Shown here piece after piece: positions 47,274-56,489 of a stretch of 64,000 nucleotides of DNA (positions within the stretch are counted from its first letter, which is position 1; every line of letters starts with the position of its first letter). The stretch is from Gammaproteobacteria bacterium. GTDB taxonomy: Bacteria; Pseudomonadota; Gammaproteobacteria; JAJFKO01. Where the stretch lies: positions 1 to 64,000 of the forward strand of contig JAJFKO010000019.1 of NCBI GenBank assembly GCA_021773175.1. Reading direction: 5' to 3'. The position numbers were made by a program, and so were the translations under genes. The notes below the pieces were generated by a model. That model was not told where the DNA came from and searched no databases. It saw only the letters and a program-made list of their open reading frames with translations.

Positions 47274-47834
47274 GTGGAAGTATTACAACACAATTGGTTA
47301 TCTGAAGAAGAGCTGAATTGGCAACAAGTTCCAGAACATTTTCAAGCTTGGTTACAAAAACCGTATATTCTCAGTAAAGCATTTAAACGTCATTGCGATG
47401 AATTCTCTGTGCGACTGCTTGCTCAAGATCATACAAAGCTATTAACAAATGAAGTGGAATGCTTGCATGCAGAACCTAATCAACCTGGATTTGTTCGTCA
47501 AGTCTATTTACAAGGTGATGGTCTGCCATGGAGTTACGGTAGAATTACAATTCCAGCGCAAACTTTACAAGGTAAACAGGAATTATTTGAAAAGGTTGGT
47601 GACAAACCCTTTGGTGAAGCTATTTTATATTCAGATCCCAGCATGCAACGCAGTGCTTTTGAATATAGTATACTTACTGCAGAAAATGACTTGTACCATG
47701 CTGCTACTAAACCAGCGATGATTACACAAGCAACATTATATGGTCGCCGTTCAATATTTTATTTAAGTGATTTTCCTTTATTAGTAACAGAAATTTTCTT
47801 ACCAGATGTGCCAGAATATACTCTAGGAGATTAG
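47274..47834 (+). CDS. ubiC: Chorismate--pyruvate lyase
   Basis: A 186-aa UbiC, which makes 4-hydroxybenzoate from chorismate, the first step to ubiquinone. Family blocks: WLQKPYILSKAFKRH, FVRQVYLQGDGLPWSYGRITIP (the active-site Arg), PFGEAILYSDPSMQRSAFEY and ATLYGRRSIFYLSDFPLLVTEIFLP. It starts with GTG 47274 (AAGG 8 bases upstream). UbiA is not nearby. It lies inside the tol cluster between tolR and tolA, which is unusual. Confidence 0.9.
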   Translation: MEVLQHNWLSEEELNWQQVPEHFQAWLQKPYILSKAFKRHCDEFSVRLLAQDHTKLLTNEVECLHAEPNQPGFVRQVYLQGDGLPWSYGRITIPAQTLQGKQELFEKVGDKPFGEAILYSDPSMQRSAFEYSILTAENDLYHAATKPAMITQATLYGRRSIFYLSDFPLLVTEIFLPDVPEYTLGD

Positions 47835-47897
47835 GTTAAGCCTTTTACTTGAGCACTGTGGGTAGGTGAGCCCAAAAGATTTAAGGATAAGTTGATA

Positions 47898-48869
47898 ATG
47901 CAACAAATAAAGTATCAAAAGTCTGCGATTTACTCAGCTGTTTTACACATTATTATCGTTGCGTTTATACTTATTGGCTTAAATTTTTCAACAAGTAATA
48001 CTTCGTTATCAAATAGTGCTGCAAATAAGAAAGTTAAAATAGTTCAAGCAGTAGCAATTAACCAAACTGCAGTGCAAGCAGAAATTAGCAGATTAAAACA
48101 GCAGCAAACTGCAAAACGTGCAGTACAACAAGCCTATCAACATCGTCTACAAGTAAATGCACATGCTGCAAAACAAGCAAGACAACGTGAGCAACAGCGA
48201 CTAGCTAAACTAAAGCAACAGCAATTAGCTGCTGCTAAAATTCAAGCAAAGAAACAAGCTGCGTGGCAAGCAAAACAGAAGTTGCAACAGCAAAAAGCTC
48301 AGCAAGCAGCCGCAAAACTAGCGGTGCTTAAACAACAGCAATCGCAAACACAACAAAACTTAAAAGCGTTAAAGCAACAACAGCTTGTAATGCAAAAGCA
48401 AAAGCAATTAGCCGCACAAAAATTAGCTCAGATTAAACAACAGCAAGCGTTACTTGCTGCGAAAAAAAAAAGACTAGCCAAGCGCGGCGCATTCAAAGCG
48501 CTACAACAACAAATGGCGGCTGAGCAAAAGCAATTACAGACATCTAAAAAGCACTATGTTAATAGTATTATCGCAACCTATAAGTCTCTTATCCTCAATG
48601 CAATACAACAGCAATGGGTGGTTCCATATGATACAAACAATAGTCTAGCTTGTCAGTTGCTAATTAAATTAACAGTCGCAGGAAAAGTATTATCAGTAAC
48701 GGTGGTGAAGAGCAGCGGTGATCCAGCTTTGGATAATTCAGCGCGTGCAGCGGTATTTAAAGCCTCGCCATTACCAATGCCTAGGAATCAACAGATAGCA
48801 CCTTTATTTCATGAAATTCAATTAATGGTGCGACCTGAAAAGATACATGCGGCGCATGCTAACTTGTGA
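47898..48869 (+). CDS. tolA: Tol-Pal envelope protein TolA
   Basis: A 323-aa TolA: short cytoplasmic start, membrane helix (about residues 10-30, AVLHIIIVAFILIGL), a long Gln/Lys/Ala-rich helical domain II (about 50-210), and a C-terminal domain III with SLILNAIQQQWVVPYD, SGDPALDNSARAAVFKASPLP that binds TolB/Pal. The helical domain is built from CAA/CAG/AAA codons and may vary in length. ATG 47898 is used; AAGGA lies 10 bases upstream and a TTG at 47892 is too close to it. Confidence 0.92.
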   Translation: MQQIKYQKSAIYSAVLHIIIVAFILIGLNFSTSNTSLSNSAANKKVKIVQAVAINQTAVQAEISRLKQQQTAKRAVQQAYQHRLQVNAHAAKQARQREQQRLAKLKQQQLAAAKIQAKKQAAWQAKQKLQQQKAQQAAAKLAVLKQQQSQTQQNLKALKQQQLVMQKQKQLAAQKLAQIKQQQALLAAKKKRLAKRGAFKALQQQMAAEQKQLQTSKKHYVNSIIATYKSLILNAIQQQWVVPYDTNNSLACQLLIKLTVAGKVLSVTVVKSSGDPALDNSARAAVFKASPLPMPRNQQIAPLFHEIQLMVRPEKIHAAHANL

Positions 48870-48989
48870 AAATAAAACACAAGAAGAATAAGCAACGGGA
48901 ATAGGGAACATCACAAAAACAAGGGAAAAATAAATTCCTTTTGTGAAAAAAGCCCAGTAAAATACTTTTTCTGTATGGAGGAATAAAAA

Positions 48990-50315
48990 TTGCATCGACG
49001 AATATTTTTACTTTTAATCATGTTATTAATACCTCTCACGAGTTATGCCGCACTCAATCTTGAATTAACTCAAGGTGTTGCGGGTGCTATTCCAATAGCC
49101 GTTGTACCTTTTAAATGGCAAGGTCAAGCTAAACAAATCCCGCAAACAAAACTAAGTGCAGTTATACATAGTGACCTGCAAAATTCAGGGCGCTTTAATG
49201 TAACGCCTAGTAAAGAATTACAACAATTTCCCTCAAGTATCGCTAGCATTAACTATGGTTACTGGCGGAATAAGTTACAGGTGAATGATATTGTCATAGG
49301 GCGTATTAAACCTTTAGCCAATAAAAAATATCAGGTAGAGTTTGAACTTCTGAACATGTTTCGTGATGTTGCTAATCATCATAATGAATTGAATAATGTT
49401 TTAGCTGCAAAAAAATACACTGTTAATTTTCAACAATTGCGTCGTTTAGCGCATCATATCAGTAATATTGTTTATCATATGCTTACTGGACAGCGCGGTG
49501 CTTTTGCAACACGTATAGCCTATGTTCTTAAAAAGTCTGTGCATGGAAAACTACGTTATCAATTAATGATTGCTGATACAGATGGTTATAATCCACATAA
49601 AATTCTTGTTTCAGAACAACCTATTATGTCGCCATCATGGTCATCAGATGGAAAATATATTGCGTATGTTTCTTTTGAAAAAGGTAAATCACAAATCTAT
49701 GTTTCTAATATCTATACAGGACATCGAAAATTGATTACCAACTACCCAGGCATTAATAGCGCACCGACGTGGTCACCAAATGGTAAGCGACTTGCATTGG
49801 TATTATCAAAGTCAGGCAATCCTAATATCTATATTTACCAATTACATACTGGTAAGCTGACTCGTGTTACACGTGATTGGTCTATTGATACAGAACCAAG
49901 TTGGTCTCCAAACGGACAGAGACTTTTATTTACTTCAAATCGTAGTGGCGGTCCGCAAATTTATGAAATCAATTTACCAACAGGTCAGATACAAAGAATA
50001 ACATTTACCGGTAATTATAATGCTCATGCAACGTTTGCGCCAAACGCTAAAGACATCGTTTTTATGCATTGTAATAAAGGTATTTGTAATATTGCCAAAC
50101 AAAATCTAGCGAATAACCAAGTAACAATGTTAACAAATAAAGGTATGAATGAATCGCCAAGTATTGCGCCTAATGGTAGTATGGTGATCTTTGCAACTGA
50201 GAATGACGGTAACAGTATTTTACAAGAAGTTTCAATTGATGGGCGCGTGCACATTAGATTGCCTTCTACCAGCGGCAAGGTTCAAGAGCCTGCATGGTCA
50301 CCATTTTTAGGATAA
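48990..50315 (+). CDS. tolB: Tol-Pal periplasmic protein TolB
   Basis: A 441-aa TolB: signal peptide (1-20, ending TSYA), N-terminal alpha/beta domain, then a six-bladed beta-propeller recognisable by repeats such as [32 protein letters not shown] and [20 protein letters not shown]. It docks Pal and TolA in the periplasm. The start is TTG 48990 with GGAGG 7 bases upstream. The 120 bases after tolA hold a weak inverted repeat (48912-48945). Confidence 0.95.
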   Translation: MHRRIFLLLIMLLIPLTSYAALNLELTQGVAGAIPIAVVPFKWQGQAKQIPQTKLSAVIHSDLQNSGRFNVTPSKELQQFPSSIASINYGYWRNKLQVNDIVIGRIKPLANKKYQVEFELLNMFRDVANHHNELNNVLAAKKYTVNFQQLRRLAHHISNIVYHMLTGQRGAFATRIAYVLKKSVHGKLRYQLMIADTDGYNPHKILVSEQPIMSPSWSSDGKYIAYVSFEKGKSQIYVSNIYTGHRKLITNYPGINSAPTWSPNGKRLALVLSKSGNPNIYIYQLHTGKLTRVTRDWSIDTEPSWSPNGQRLLFTSNRSGGPQIYEINLPTGQIQRITFTGNYNAHATFAPNAKDIVFMHCNKGICNIAKQNLANNQVTMLTNKGMNESPSIAPNGSMVIFATENDGNSILQEVSIDGRVHIRLPSTSGKVQEPAWSPFLG

Positions 50316-50343
50316 ATAAAATTTTTAAATAAGGGGTTTTAAA

Positions 50344-50907
50344 ATGAACTTGAAAACAATTGCGAAACTTGCTCTTGTTGGAGCAGGTATTTTAACTTTA
50401 GCGGCATGTTCAAATGTCAATAGTGGTACTGGCGTAGGTGGCAATGCATCAAGCTTCGGTGCTGCAGATGGTTATGGAATTGGTAATCAAGCAAGCTTGC
50501 AAAGTCAAAGTATGGCGGCAAAATCAGCTGTTAAGCAAGCTTTCGTTAATGGTAAACCAAAAAATTATACCTACTTTTTCCAATTTGCTAGCAACCAATT
50601 TGCAAATATTGATAAAGCTAAGGTTTATAGTGCCGTGATGATGGCAGAAGCAAAATATTTAGCTTCACATCCTAATGCTCGTGTCAAAGTAGAAGGCTTT
50701 ACTGATAATTTTGGTAGTCGTGAATATAATGTTGGTTTGGGCTGGCGTCGTAGTCAGGCTGTTGCCAACTTATTACAAACGTATGGCGTAGGTAAAAATC
50801 AAATAAAACTTATTAGCTATGGTGAAGAAATGCCGCTAGTTAATCAATGTGTAAAAGCACAGTTTTGTAAAAATCGTCGTGCACACTTAGTCTTTTCGGC
50901 GTCATAG
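50344..50907 (+). CDS. pal: Peptidoglycan-associated lipoprotein Pal
   Basis: A 187-aa outer-membrane lipoprotein: signal peptide with lipobox LAAC (Cys 22), a Gly/Ser/Gln-rich linker, and an OmpA-like domain binding peptidoglycan (RVKVEGFTDNFGSREYNVGLGWRRSQAV and the closing CKNRRAHL). It anchors the Tol machine to the cell wall. An AGGGG ribosome site precedes the start. Confidence 0.95.
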   Translation: MNLKTIAKLALVGAGILTLAACSNVNSGTGVGGNASSFGAADGYGIGNQASLQSQSMAAKSAVKQAFVNGKPKNYTYFFQFASNQFANIDKAKVYSAVMMAEAKYLASHPNARVKVEGFTDNFGSREYNVGLGWRRSQAVANLLQTYGVGKNQIKLISYGEEMPLVNQCVKAQFCKNRRAHLVFSAS

Positions 50908-50909
50908 CT

Positions 50910-51950
50910 ATGAAAAAATTAGGTTTATGTGTTTGCCTTTTGGTAATGATGACAACAGGTGCCTATGCTGGTGAGGCGCCTGTCGTTAATGCATTTCAAC
51001 AGCCTGGCATCATTCAAGAAAATGCAGCTAGCAATAATACAAATGCTGTAACACAGCAAGCACAACAACATCTCGCAGGACAAATGGCATCTGCAACGCA
51101 TGCTCCAACCGCCTTTAATCCTGTAAAAGCGATAACTGCGCCTCCACCACAACAAGAGTTTGTAAGTAACGGTGGTAATTCAACAACGAGTTCACAACCA
51201 GGACCTCCTGTGCAACGTATGCTGCTGCAAAAAGTAGGTAGTTTGCAACAAGCGTTACGGCAATTACGTGGGCAATTACAAGAACAACAGCATGATATGC
51301 AAATGATGCAACAACAGATACGAGAATTATCGAGTACGCCTGTTGCCAATTCAAAAGTTATGACTACGTCTGCGAATAAATCTGCTTCACCCATTATTTA
51401 TGGTGCACGGCAGAAAGCTAAAGCTGCGGGTTCTCAAGCTCTAGATGTTTTGCCAAAAAGCAATGTGTTGTCAAAAGCAGAAGCGACGCAAGCAAAGTCA
51501 CTTTCAATGAATAAACCAGTTGTTCCAGCTAAAGCTAATAATCTGCAGCAAGACAATACTATGTTGAAGCAACAGCTTGTTTACCAAGCTGCATTCAATG
51601 CTGTTAAAGCACGTCACTTCACACAGGCTTTAATCGACTTTAAACAATTCTTAAAGCAATATCCAAAAAGTATGTACGTGCCGAATGCGCATTATTGGCT
51701 TGGAGAATTGTATTTGTTAGATGGTAAACTGCCGCCAGCGTTGCAACAGTTTAATATGATCGTAAAACAATCACCTAAACATCCTAAAGCCGCTGCAGCG
51801 ATGTATAAGATTGGTATGATTTATTATGATCAAAATAATTGGCAATTAGCGAAACAGAACTGGAACAAGCTAGTAAAGCGCTATCCAAAGTCCTCTCTCG
51901 TGAAAATCGCTAAACAGCGGCTGCAGGAACTAGCAGAAGCGGGTCATTAA
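50910..51950 (+). CDS. cpoB: Cell division coordinator CpoB (YbgF)
   Basis: A 346-aa periplasmic protein: signal peptide (1-20, ending TGAYA), a Gln-rich coiled coil (about 105-145, VGSLQQALRQLRGQLQEQQ) and a C-terminal tetratricopeptide region (about 220-345, YQAAFNAVKARHFTQALIDF and similar). CpoB links the Tol system with cell-wall synthesis during constriction. It starts 3 bases after pal. The middle linker (150-210) is longer and more basic than in E. coli. Confidence 0.93.
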   Translation: MKKLGLCVCLLVMMTTGAYAGEAPVVNAFQQPGIIQENAASNNTNAVTQQAQQHLAGQMASATHAPTAFNPVKAITAPPPQQEFVSNGGNSTTSSQPGPPVQRMLLQKVGSLQQALRQLRGQLQEQQHDMQMMQQQIRELSSTPVANSKVMTTSANKSASPIIYGARQKAKAAGSQALDVLPKSNVLSKAEATQAKSLSMNKPVVPAKANNLQQDNTMLKQQLVYQAAFNAVKARHFTQALIDFKQFLKQYPKSMYVPNAHYWLGELYLLDGKLPPALQQFNMIVKQSPKHPKAAAAMYKIGMIYYDQNNWQLAKQNWNKLVKRYPKSSLVKIAKQRLQELAEAGH

Positions 51951-51956
51951 AATTAG

Positions 51957-51982
51957 AACGAAGAGATTGGTGTTTAACGTAA
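51957..51982 (+). repeat. Truncated MITE end, direct repeat of 52080-52105
   Basis: AACGAAGAGATTGGTG and the next ten bases recur at 52080-52105 with one difference. The second copy lies at the right end of the 125-bp element; this one lacks the final GTCCTG, so it looks like the cut end of an older copy into which the present element was inserted. Confidence 0.55.
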
Positions 51983-51986
51983 TTGT

Positions 51987-52111
51987 CAGGGCTTACGATA
52001 AATGCCAAGATCGAGGCAATTATGTTTTCAAAATAATCGATAGTATACGTAATACGTGAGGTTTTTTGAAAATATAATTAACGAAGATATTGGTGTTTAA
52101 CGTAAGTCCTG
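51987..52111. mobile_element. 125-bp MITE-like element with 5-bp target duplication
   Basis: The left end (51987-52012, CAGGGCTTACGATAAAT...) and the inverted right end (52086-52111) match at 21 of 26 bases. It is flanked by ATTGT on both sides (51982-51986 and 52112-52116), as expected from transposition. The element is too short to code. A related solo end lies at 20839-20864. The parent transposase family is unknown. Confidence 0.75.
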
Positions 52112-52147
52112 ATTGTGTAATAAGAGCATTTTACTTAAGTTCTCAGG

Positions 52148-52176
52148 AAAAAGGCAAGATTTGGTCTTGCCTTTTT
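52148..52176. terminator. Rho-independent terminator
   Basis: AAAAAGGCAAGA (52148-52159), loop TTTGG, TCTTGCCTTTTT (52165-52176): a perfect 12-bp stem ending in T on the plus strand and A on the minus complement, so it works in both directions. It closes the tol-pal transcript upstream of tRNA-Lys. Confidence 0.9.
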
Positions 52177-52194
52177 ATTTAGATTCGGTATTAT
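52167..52194 (+). promoter_or_regulatory. Possible sigma-70 promoter for tRNA-Lys
   Basis: TTGCCT (52167-52172) and TATTAT (52189-52194) are 16 bases apart, about 40 bases upstream of the tRNA. The -35 box overlaps the right arm of the terminator. Consensus match only. Confidence 0.35.
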
Positions 52195-52234
52195 TCACGT
52201 CTCCAGGAATATTAAGCTTCTGGAGCTTCTTTTG

Positions 52235-52310
52235 GGGCCGTTAGCTCAGTTGGTAGAGCACCGGGCTTTTAACTCGATGGTCCTGCGTTCGAGTCGCAGA
52301 CGGCCCACCA
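52235..52310 (+). tRNA. tRNA-Lys (anticodon TTT)
   Basis: A 76-base cloverleaf: acceptor GGGCCGT paired with ACGGCCC, D-arm GCTC/GAGC, anticodon loop CTTTTAA (anticodon TTT), T-arm CTGCG/CGCAG with loop TTCGAGT, and the terminal ACCA encoded. The anticodon stem has one C-A mismatch at its first pair. Reads AAA/AAG. Confidence 0.96.
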
Positions 52311-52322
52311 TCTTCATCAATT

Positions 52323-53852
52323 TCAAGCTTTTATTGTCGAATTGAACTTAATTCGCCAAGCAAAAATCATAGCAATGATACACATGATAATGCTAACTAA
52401 CATAGCAATGAATAAGGCATGAAAGAAACTTTGCTGAGTGATCACTGTTAATACTTTTGCTCGCGATGCTGTTACTCCTGTCGTAAGTTTGGTAACTTCG
52501 CGGACTCCTGTTGCTGTGGCAACTAACAATGTATTTACGCTTTGTTGAAAATGTAGACCTAGGCTATGTAATTTATGCCAAAGAAAAGTTGGCGCGCTGA
52601 TATTAATAATGGCGGCGCTAAGCATTGCTCCAATAGAGCCACCACTAAATAGCATTGCATATAAAATACCGCTAACCATGCCACGTCTATTAACCGGTGC
52701 TAATGCTAAGGTTGAGTTTAATAGCGCTGGAAATGCAATACCCGTGCCGATGCCCAAGAAGAAAAATATAATAGTAAATTCCCAAATAGGGGTGGTTCTG
52801 GTAGTCATCGCTAGCCATGCAAAAGCAATAAAATAAAAAACTAATCCAGTTGTTATGAGTTTTCTAGCTGCAAATATTTCCGTTAATTTGCCACTAAAAG
52901 GTGAGGCAATAGCAGATGCTGCTGTAATAATAAGGAAAAAGAAACTGGTTTGTAATGCTGAAAAACCAAAAATATTTTGGAATAGTAAAGTAATGATAAG
53001 AAATATTCCGATAAGCATGGCTTGCCAGAGAAAGCGAACAACAAAGCAGCTTGATAATGACAGATTGCTAAATATGTTTAAATCAATTAATGGGTTGCTA
53101 ATTCTCCTTTGTAAAATAATAAAGATACTAAGTAACAGGATACCGCCAAAGAAGGTTGCTAAAATGAGAGGTGCAGTAACGCCAAAGCGTTGTACTTCAT
53201 TTAATGAAAAAATAAAGAATAATAAACCCAGCACTAGTAATATAGCACTCGGATAATGTATTGTTTCCTGATTTTTGGCGGTACGTTTATTGTCTTGTTG
53301 TAAAAAAATAAATGCCGTAATAAAAACTAGAATGCCTAAAGGAATATTAATTAAAAATATCCAGCGCCAATTTAAATAATATAAAATAATGCCACCCAAG
53401 GGTGGGCCGATGGACATTGAAATCCCCATAACGGCACTTATCAATCCCATTGCAAAACCTTCTTTTGATGCAAAAGTTTTGCGGACAATAACAATGGCTA
53501 ATGGCCAGGCTAATGCAGCACCAAAGCCTTGAAATAAACGCATGATAATCATAAACCATTCAGAGCTAGCTAAGCCGACACCAATTGAGGCAAGCGTAAA
53601 TAGAGTCGTTCCAAGTAAGAATATTTTTTTATGACCATAAATATCTCCAAGTAAACCTCCGAGCATGACCATGGCGGCACCACCAATTAAATAAGCAGTA
53701 ATGATCCATTGCACATTGATAATATTCAGATGTAAGTCTGCAGCAATGGGCACTAAAGCAAGATTCACTGCGGTCATGTCAAAGTTCATTAGAACTAGTA
53801 ATAGACTAGTGCTTAGAAAAATTAACCATTTTTGTGTTGAAGATTGACTCAC
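52323..53852 (-). CDS. MFS exporter, DHA2 (EmrB-like) type
   Basis: A 509-aa 14-helix major facilitator protein. Helix 1 reads LVLMNFDMTAVNLALVPIAAD; motif A is GGLLGDIYGHKKIF; RLFQGFGAALAWPLAI is the next conserved helix. A polar loop near residue 450 separates the last two helices, as in DHA2 pumps. It points away from the second exporter at 53979 and its stop is 12 bases from tRNA-Lys. Substrate unknown. Confidence 0.88.
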   Translation of the reverse strand: MSQSSTQKWLIFLSTSLLLVLMNFDMTAVNLALVPIAADLHLNIINVQWIITAYLIGGAAMVMLGGLLGDIYGHKKIFLLGTTLFTLASIGVGLASSEWFMIIMRLFQGFGAALAWPLAIVIVRKTFASKEGFAMGLISAVMGISMSIGPPLGGIILYYLNWRWIFLINIPLGILVFITAFIFLQQDNKRTAKNQETIHYPSAILLVLGLLFFIFSLNEVQRFGVTAPLILATFFGGILLLSIFIILQRRISNPLIDLNIFSNLSLSSCFVVRFLWQAMLIGIFLIITLLFQNIFGFSALQTSFFFLIITAASAIASPFSGKLTEIFAARKLITTGLVFYFIAFAWLAMTTRTTPIWEFTIIFFFLGIGTGIAFPALLNSTLALAPVNRRGMVSGILYAMLFSGGSIGAMLSAAIINISAPTFLWHKLHSLGLHFQQSVNTLLVATATGVREVTKLTTGVTASRAKVLTVITQQSFFHALFIAMLVSIIMCIIAMIFAWRIKFNSTIKA

Positions 53853-53978
53853 AGCATAAATTCCTTTTTACTTTAGTGCGACGAGTATGTCCTACTGTAA
53901 ATTAGTATTGAATTCTATTCCCCAATCTCAGACAATACGACAAATATAAGTCTATGATTTAAAACTTGAGAATAATAT

Positions 53979-55154
53979 ATGTTTTATATTTTCGGTATAC
54001 TTTTACTTTTGGCATCGCTGGGACAAGTAAGTTCAGATATATATTTACCATCTTTACCTGCTATTGCGCATAGTCTATCAGCATCGGATAATGCTGTGCA
54101 ATTTTCTGTATCTCTATTTATGTATGGCTTTGCTTTATCACCACTTTTATACGGGCCTATTTCTGATGCTATTGGTCGTCGCAAACCTCTAATTGTTGGT
54201 GTGAGTATCTTACTTTTTGGTAGTATCGTTTGTTTGTTGGCAACATCAGTAAATATGCTAATTTTTGGACGCTTTTTGCAAGGTTTAGGTGCCGGGAGTG
54301 GTGTTGCATTATCGCGATCTATTTTGCGCGATAGTTATGCCAAAACGGGTGAGCAACTTGCAAAAGTCAGTTCCTATTTGATCGTTGGTAATATCTCAAT
54401 TATGGCGAGTGCGCCGTTAGTCGGAAGTTATATACAAAAATATTTTAATTGGCGAGGCAATTTTGTTTTCTTAGTTATCTATGCGTTAATAGCACTACTT
54501 GTTACAATTTTTATTTTGCCAGAAACCAATAAACATCAACATACCGATCATTTAAAACCAAGAGTATTATTGCAAAATGTAAAAACACTCATTACTCATC
54601 GTGAATTTGTTGGTTATTCTCTCGTTATGTTTTTAACTTATGGTGGTATTCTTGCATGGCTAACGGTTGCTCCGATATTATTACAGAAACAACTGCATCT
54701 AACACCTGTTGAGTTTGGTTGGACAGCCTTTTCCACCGGTATGGCTTATGCTGCAGGTGGTTTACTCAATGCAAGATATGTAATGCGCGTTGGTATTGAT
54801 ACGATGCTGAAAGTTGGTGGTAGCATCATGTTATTGGGTGGCATTCTGATGTTTGTATTTGCGATCTTCGGTTATATGAATTTCTGGACGGTACTAATTC
54901 CCACAATGATTTTTATTTTTGCTACCAGTATGGTCTTTGCTAACACCTTTGCACGAGCGCTGCAGCCATTCCCGAAAATCGCAGGTATTGCCGCCAGTAT
55001 TTTTGTGATGATGCAGATCCTTGGAGGTGCAGTGATAAGCTCAGTATTGGCAGGATTACAAAGTGAAAATGTTATACCTCTGAGCATAACATTCACGTTG
55101 CTTGGTTTACTCGTATTAATGATTTTGTTGTGGCTAATTAAAGCCTCACAATAA
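53979..55154 (+). CDS. Bcr/CflA family multidrug efflux MFS transporter
   Basis: A 391-aa 12-helix exporter. Hallmarks of the Bcr/CflA subfamily: LGQVSSDIYLPSLPAIAHSL at helix 1, GPISDAIGRRKPL (motif A), GRFLQGLGAGSGVALSRSILRD and ILPETNKH after helix 6. Family members export bicyclomycin, chloramphenicol or cysteine. It is divergent from the preceding MFS gene with a shared 126-base promoter region. Confidence 0.9.
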   Translation: MFYIFGILLLLASLGQVSSDIYLPSLPAIAHSLSASDNAVQFSVSLFMYGFALSPLLYGPISDAIGRRKPLIVGVSILLFGSIVCLLATSVNMLIFGRFLQGLGAGSGVALSRSILRDSYAKTGEQLAKVSSYLIVGNISIMASAPLVGSYIQKYFNWRGNFVFLVIYALIALLVTIFILPETNKHQHTDHLKPRVLLQNVKTLITHREFVGYSLVMFLTYGGILAWLTVAPILLQKQLHLTPVEFGWTAFSTGMAYAAGGLLNARYVMRVGIDTMLKVGGSIMLLGGILMFVFAIFGYMNFWTVLIPTMIFIFATSMVFANTFARALQPFPKIAGIAASIFVMMQILGGAVISSVLAGLQSENVIPLSITFTLLGLLVLMILLWLIKASQ

Positions 55155-55190
55155 GCTACTTATGTATCAGAGGATAACTAAAATATTTTG

Positions 55191-55622
55191 TTATTTGGGC
55201 TTACCATAAGGACCAGGCATTAAATTAGCTCTTCCGCCTTTACCTGGATAACAACCAATGTGGTAAGTTGCTTTTGATATGAATGCAGCTACAGAACCAT
55301 GGTTATTTTTGTATTTAGGCTTAGAATTATCATAATAAGTTTCAAAGTAAACTTGATTCAAGTTTGCAACGGGGATTTCTAATTTACCCGCAATAAAACC
55401 TGTCGCCATAGTAGCATAATTTAGCATGGTAACCATTTCAGATGTATCGGAGCAAATTCCATTTGGCTCACTTGGACAGTGTACATGACAATAAAATGTA
55501 ACAGGATTCGCTTTTGTACCCGGAGGATTAAAACCATACATTGTGCTGCCTGCACCAGCAAAACTAAGCGGTGGTAGTAGAAATAAACTAACTAAAAGTG
55601 GAAATAGAAAGTTTCGCATCAC
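55191..55622 (-). CDS. Secreted Cys-containing protein, 143 aa
   Basis: An exported protein of unknown family: signal peptide (about 1-22, FPLLVSLFLLPPLSFA), then a domain with paired cysteines (TFYCHVHCPSEPNGICSDT, later HIGCYPG) likely forming disulfides. The Met-Met start leaves 55619 as an alternative first codon. Convergent with the Bcr/CflA gene, 37 bases apart. No role can be assigned. Confidence 0.55.
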   Translation of the reverse strand: MMRNFLFPLLVSLFLLPPLSFAGAGSTMYGFNPPGTKANPVTFYCHVHCPSEPNGICSDTSEMVTMLNYATMATGFIAGKLEIPVANLNQVYFETYYDNSKPKYKNNHGSVAAFISKATYHIGCYPGKGGRANLMPGPYGKPK

Positions 55623-55759
55623 AGGATTCCCTTCAAAATTTGTCTATTTAATATTAGGATAAGGTTGAATTTATATCAACCTTCAATATATACAAGTTTA
55701 AATGAGGGTATGTTACCATAGCTCTCGACAAATTTTTGATGTCAAGAGGAGAGAATGAC

Positions 55760-56416
55760 ATGAAAGTATTCATAAGTTTATGTACAGCATTTAGCCTAAT
55801 GTTTTTATTAGCAGGATGTAGCGGTAAAACCGTTGATGGAAAAGGCAAAATCCAAACAATAAATCATAAAGTCAGTAAATTTAATAAAGTTGATATTGGC
55901 GGTGATTTTAAAGTTGATATTCGTCGTGGTAAATCACAACGCGTTCGCATTAAAACAGATTCCAATTTACAAGAATATATTACGGTAAGCGTTTCAGACA
56001 AAACGCTGAGAATAGAAACTAAGAAATTCTATAATATCAATCCGACTAAACAAATAGAAGTTCGGATTAGAGTTCCTAAACTAGAGAAAGTGACACTTTC
56101 TGGTTCAACGAATGCGAATATTAGAAATATTCGTGGCGATGATTTTACCCTCGATGTCAATGGTTCCACGAAAGCAAAATTGCGTGGTTATATTGATGAC
56201 TTAATAATTAGATCCAACGGCAGTGGTGATATCAATGCAAGATATGTGACGGCAAAACATGTGAAAGTGAAAATTTCTGGTTCAGGTAATGTTGTCGTCA
56301 ATGCTCGTGAAGGCTTGAATGTCGACATTGCAGGCAGTGGTAATGTTAAATATTATGGCAGACCAGAAATGGAACAGAAAGTTGCGGGTAGCGGTAAGAT
56401 TGAGCGTGCTAAATAA
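55760..56416 (+). CDS. GIN-domain (DUF2807) lipoprotein
   Basis: A 218-aa lipoprotein: signal peptide with lipobox LAGC, then a beta-solenoid-like region with the recurring GS-T/G-S-G-D/N pattern (LSGSTNANIRNI, SNGSGDINARYVTA, ISGSGNVVVNA, IAGSGNVKYYG). This is the putative auto-transporter adhesin head GIN domain (DUF2807), found on cell-surface proteins. ATG 55760 is chosen, giving the lipobox at a normal distance; the frame upstream to 55736 would lengthen the signal. Confidence 0.85.
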   Translation: MKVFISLCTAFSLMFLLAGCSGKTVDGKGKIQTINHKVSKFNKVDIGGDFKVDIRRGKSQRVRIKTDSNLQEYITVSVSDKTLRIETKKFYNINPTKQIEVRIRVPKLEKVTLSGSTNANIRNIRGDDFTLDVNGSTKAKLRGYIDDLIIRSNGSGDINARYVTAKHVKVKISGSGNVVVNAREGLNVDIAGSGNVKYYGRPEMEQKVAGSGKIERAK

Positions 56417-56489
56417 GCATTGATGGCGAATCCATTTTTTGTTTTAATAGCATGACATAATTTATATGATTAAATAAGGAAAATCAGTT

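Noticed and set aside
48000-48540. CAA/AAG-rich stretch in tolA as a microsatellite insertion
   Set aside because: It is the normal Gln/Lys/Ala-rich helical domain II of TolA.
48912-48945. CACAAAA...TTTTGTG inverted repeat between tolA and tolB as a terminator
   Set aside because: AT-rich, no T-run downstream on the coding strand, and tolA-tolB are expected to be cotranscribed.
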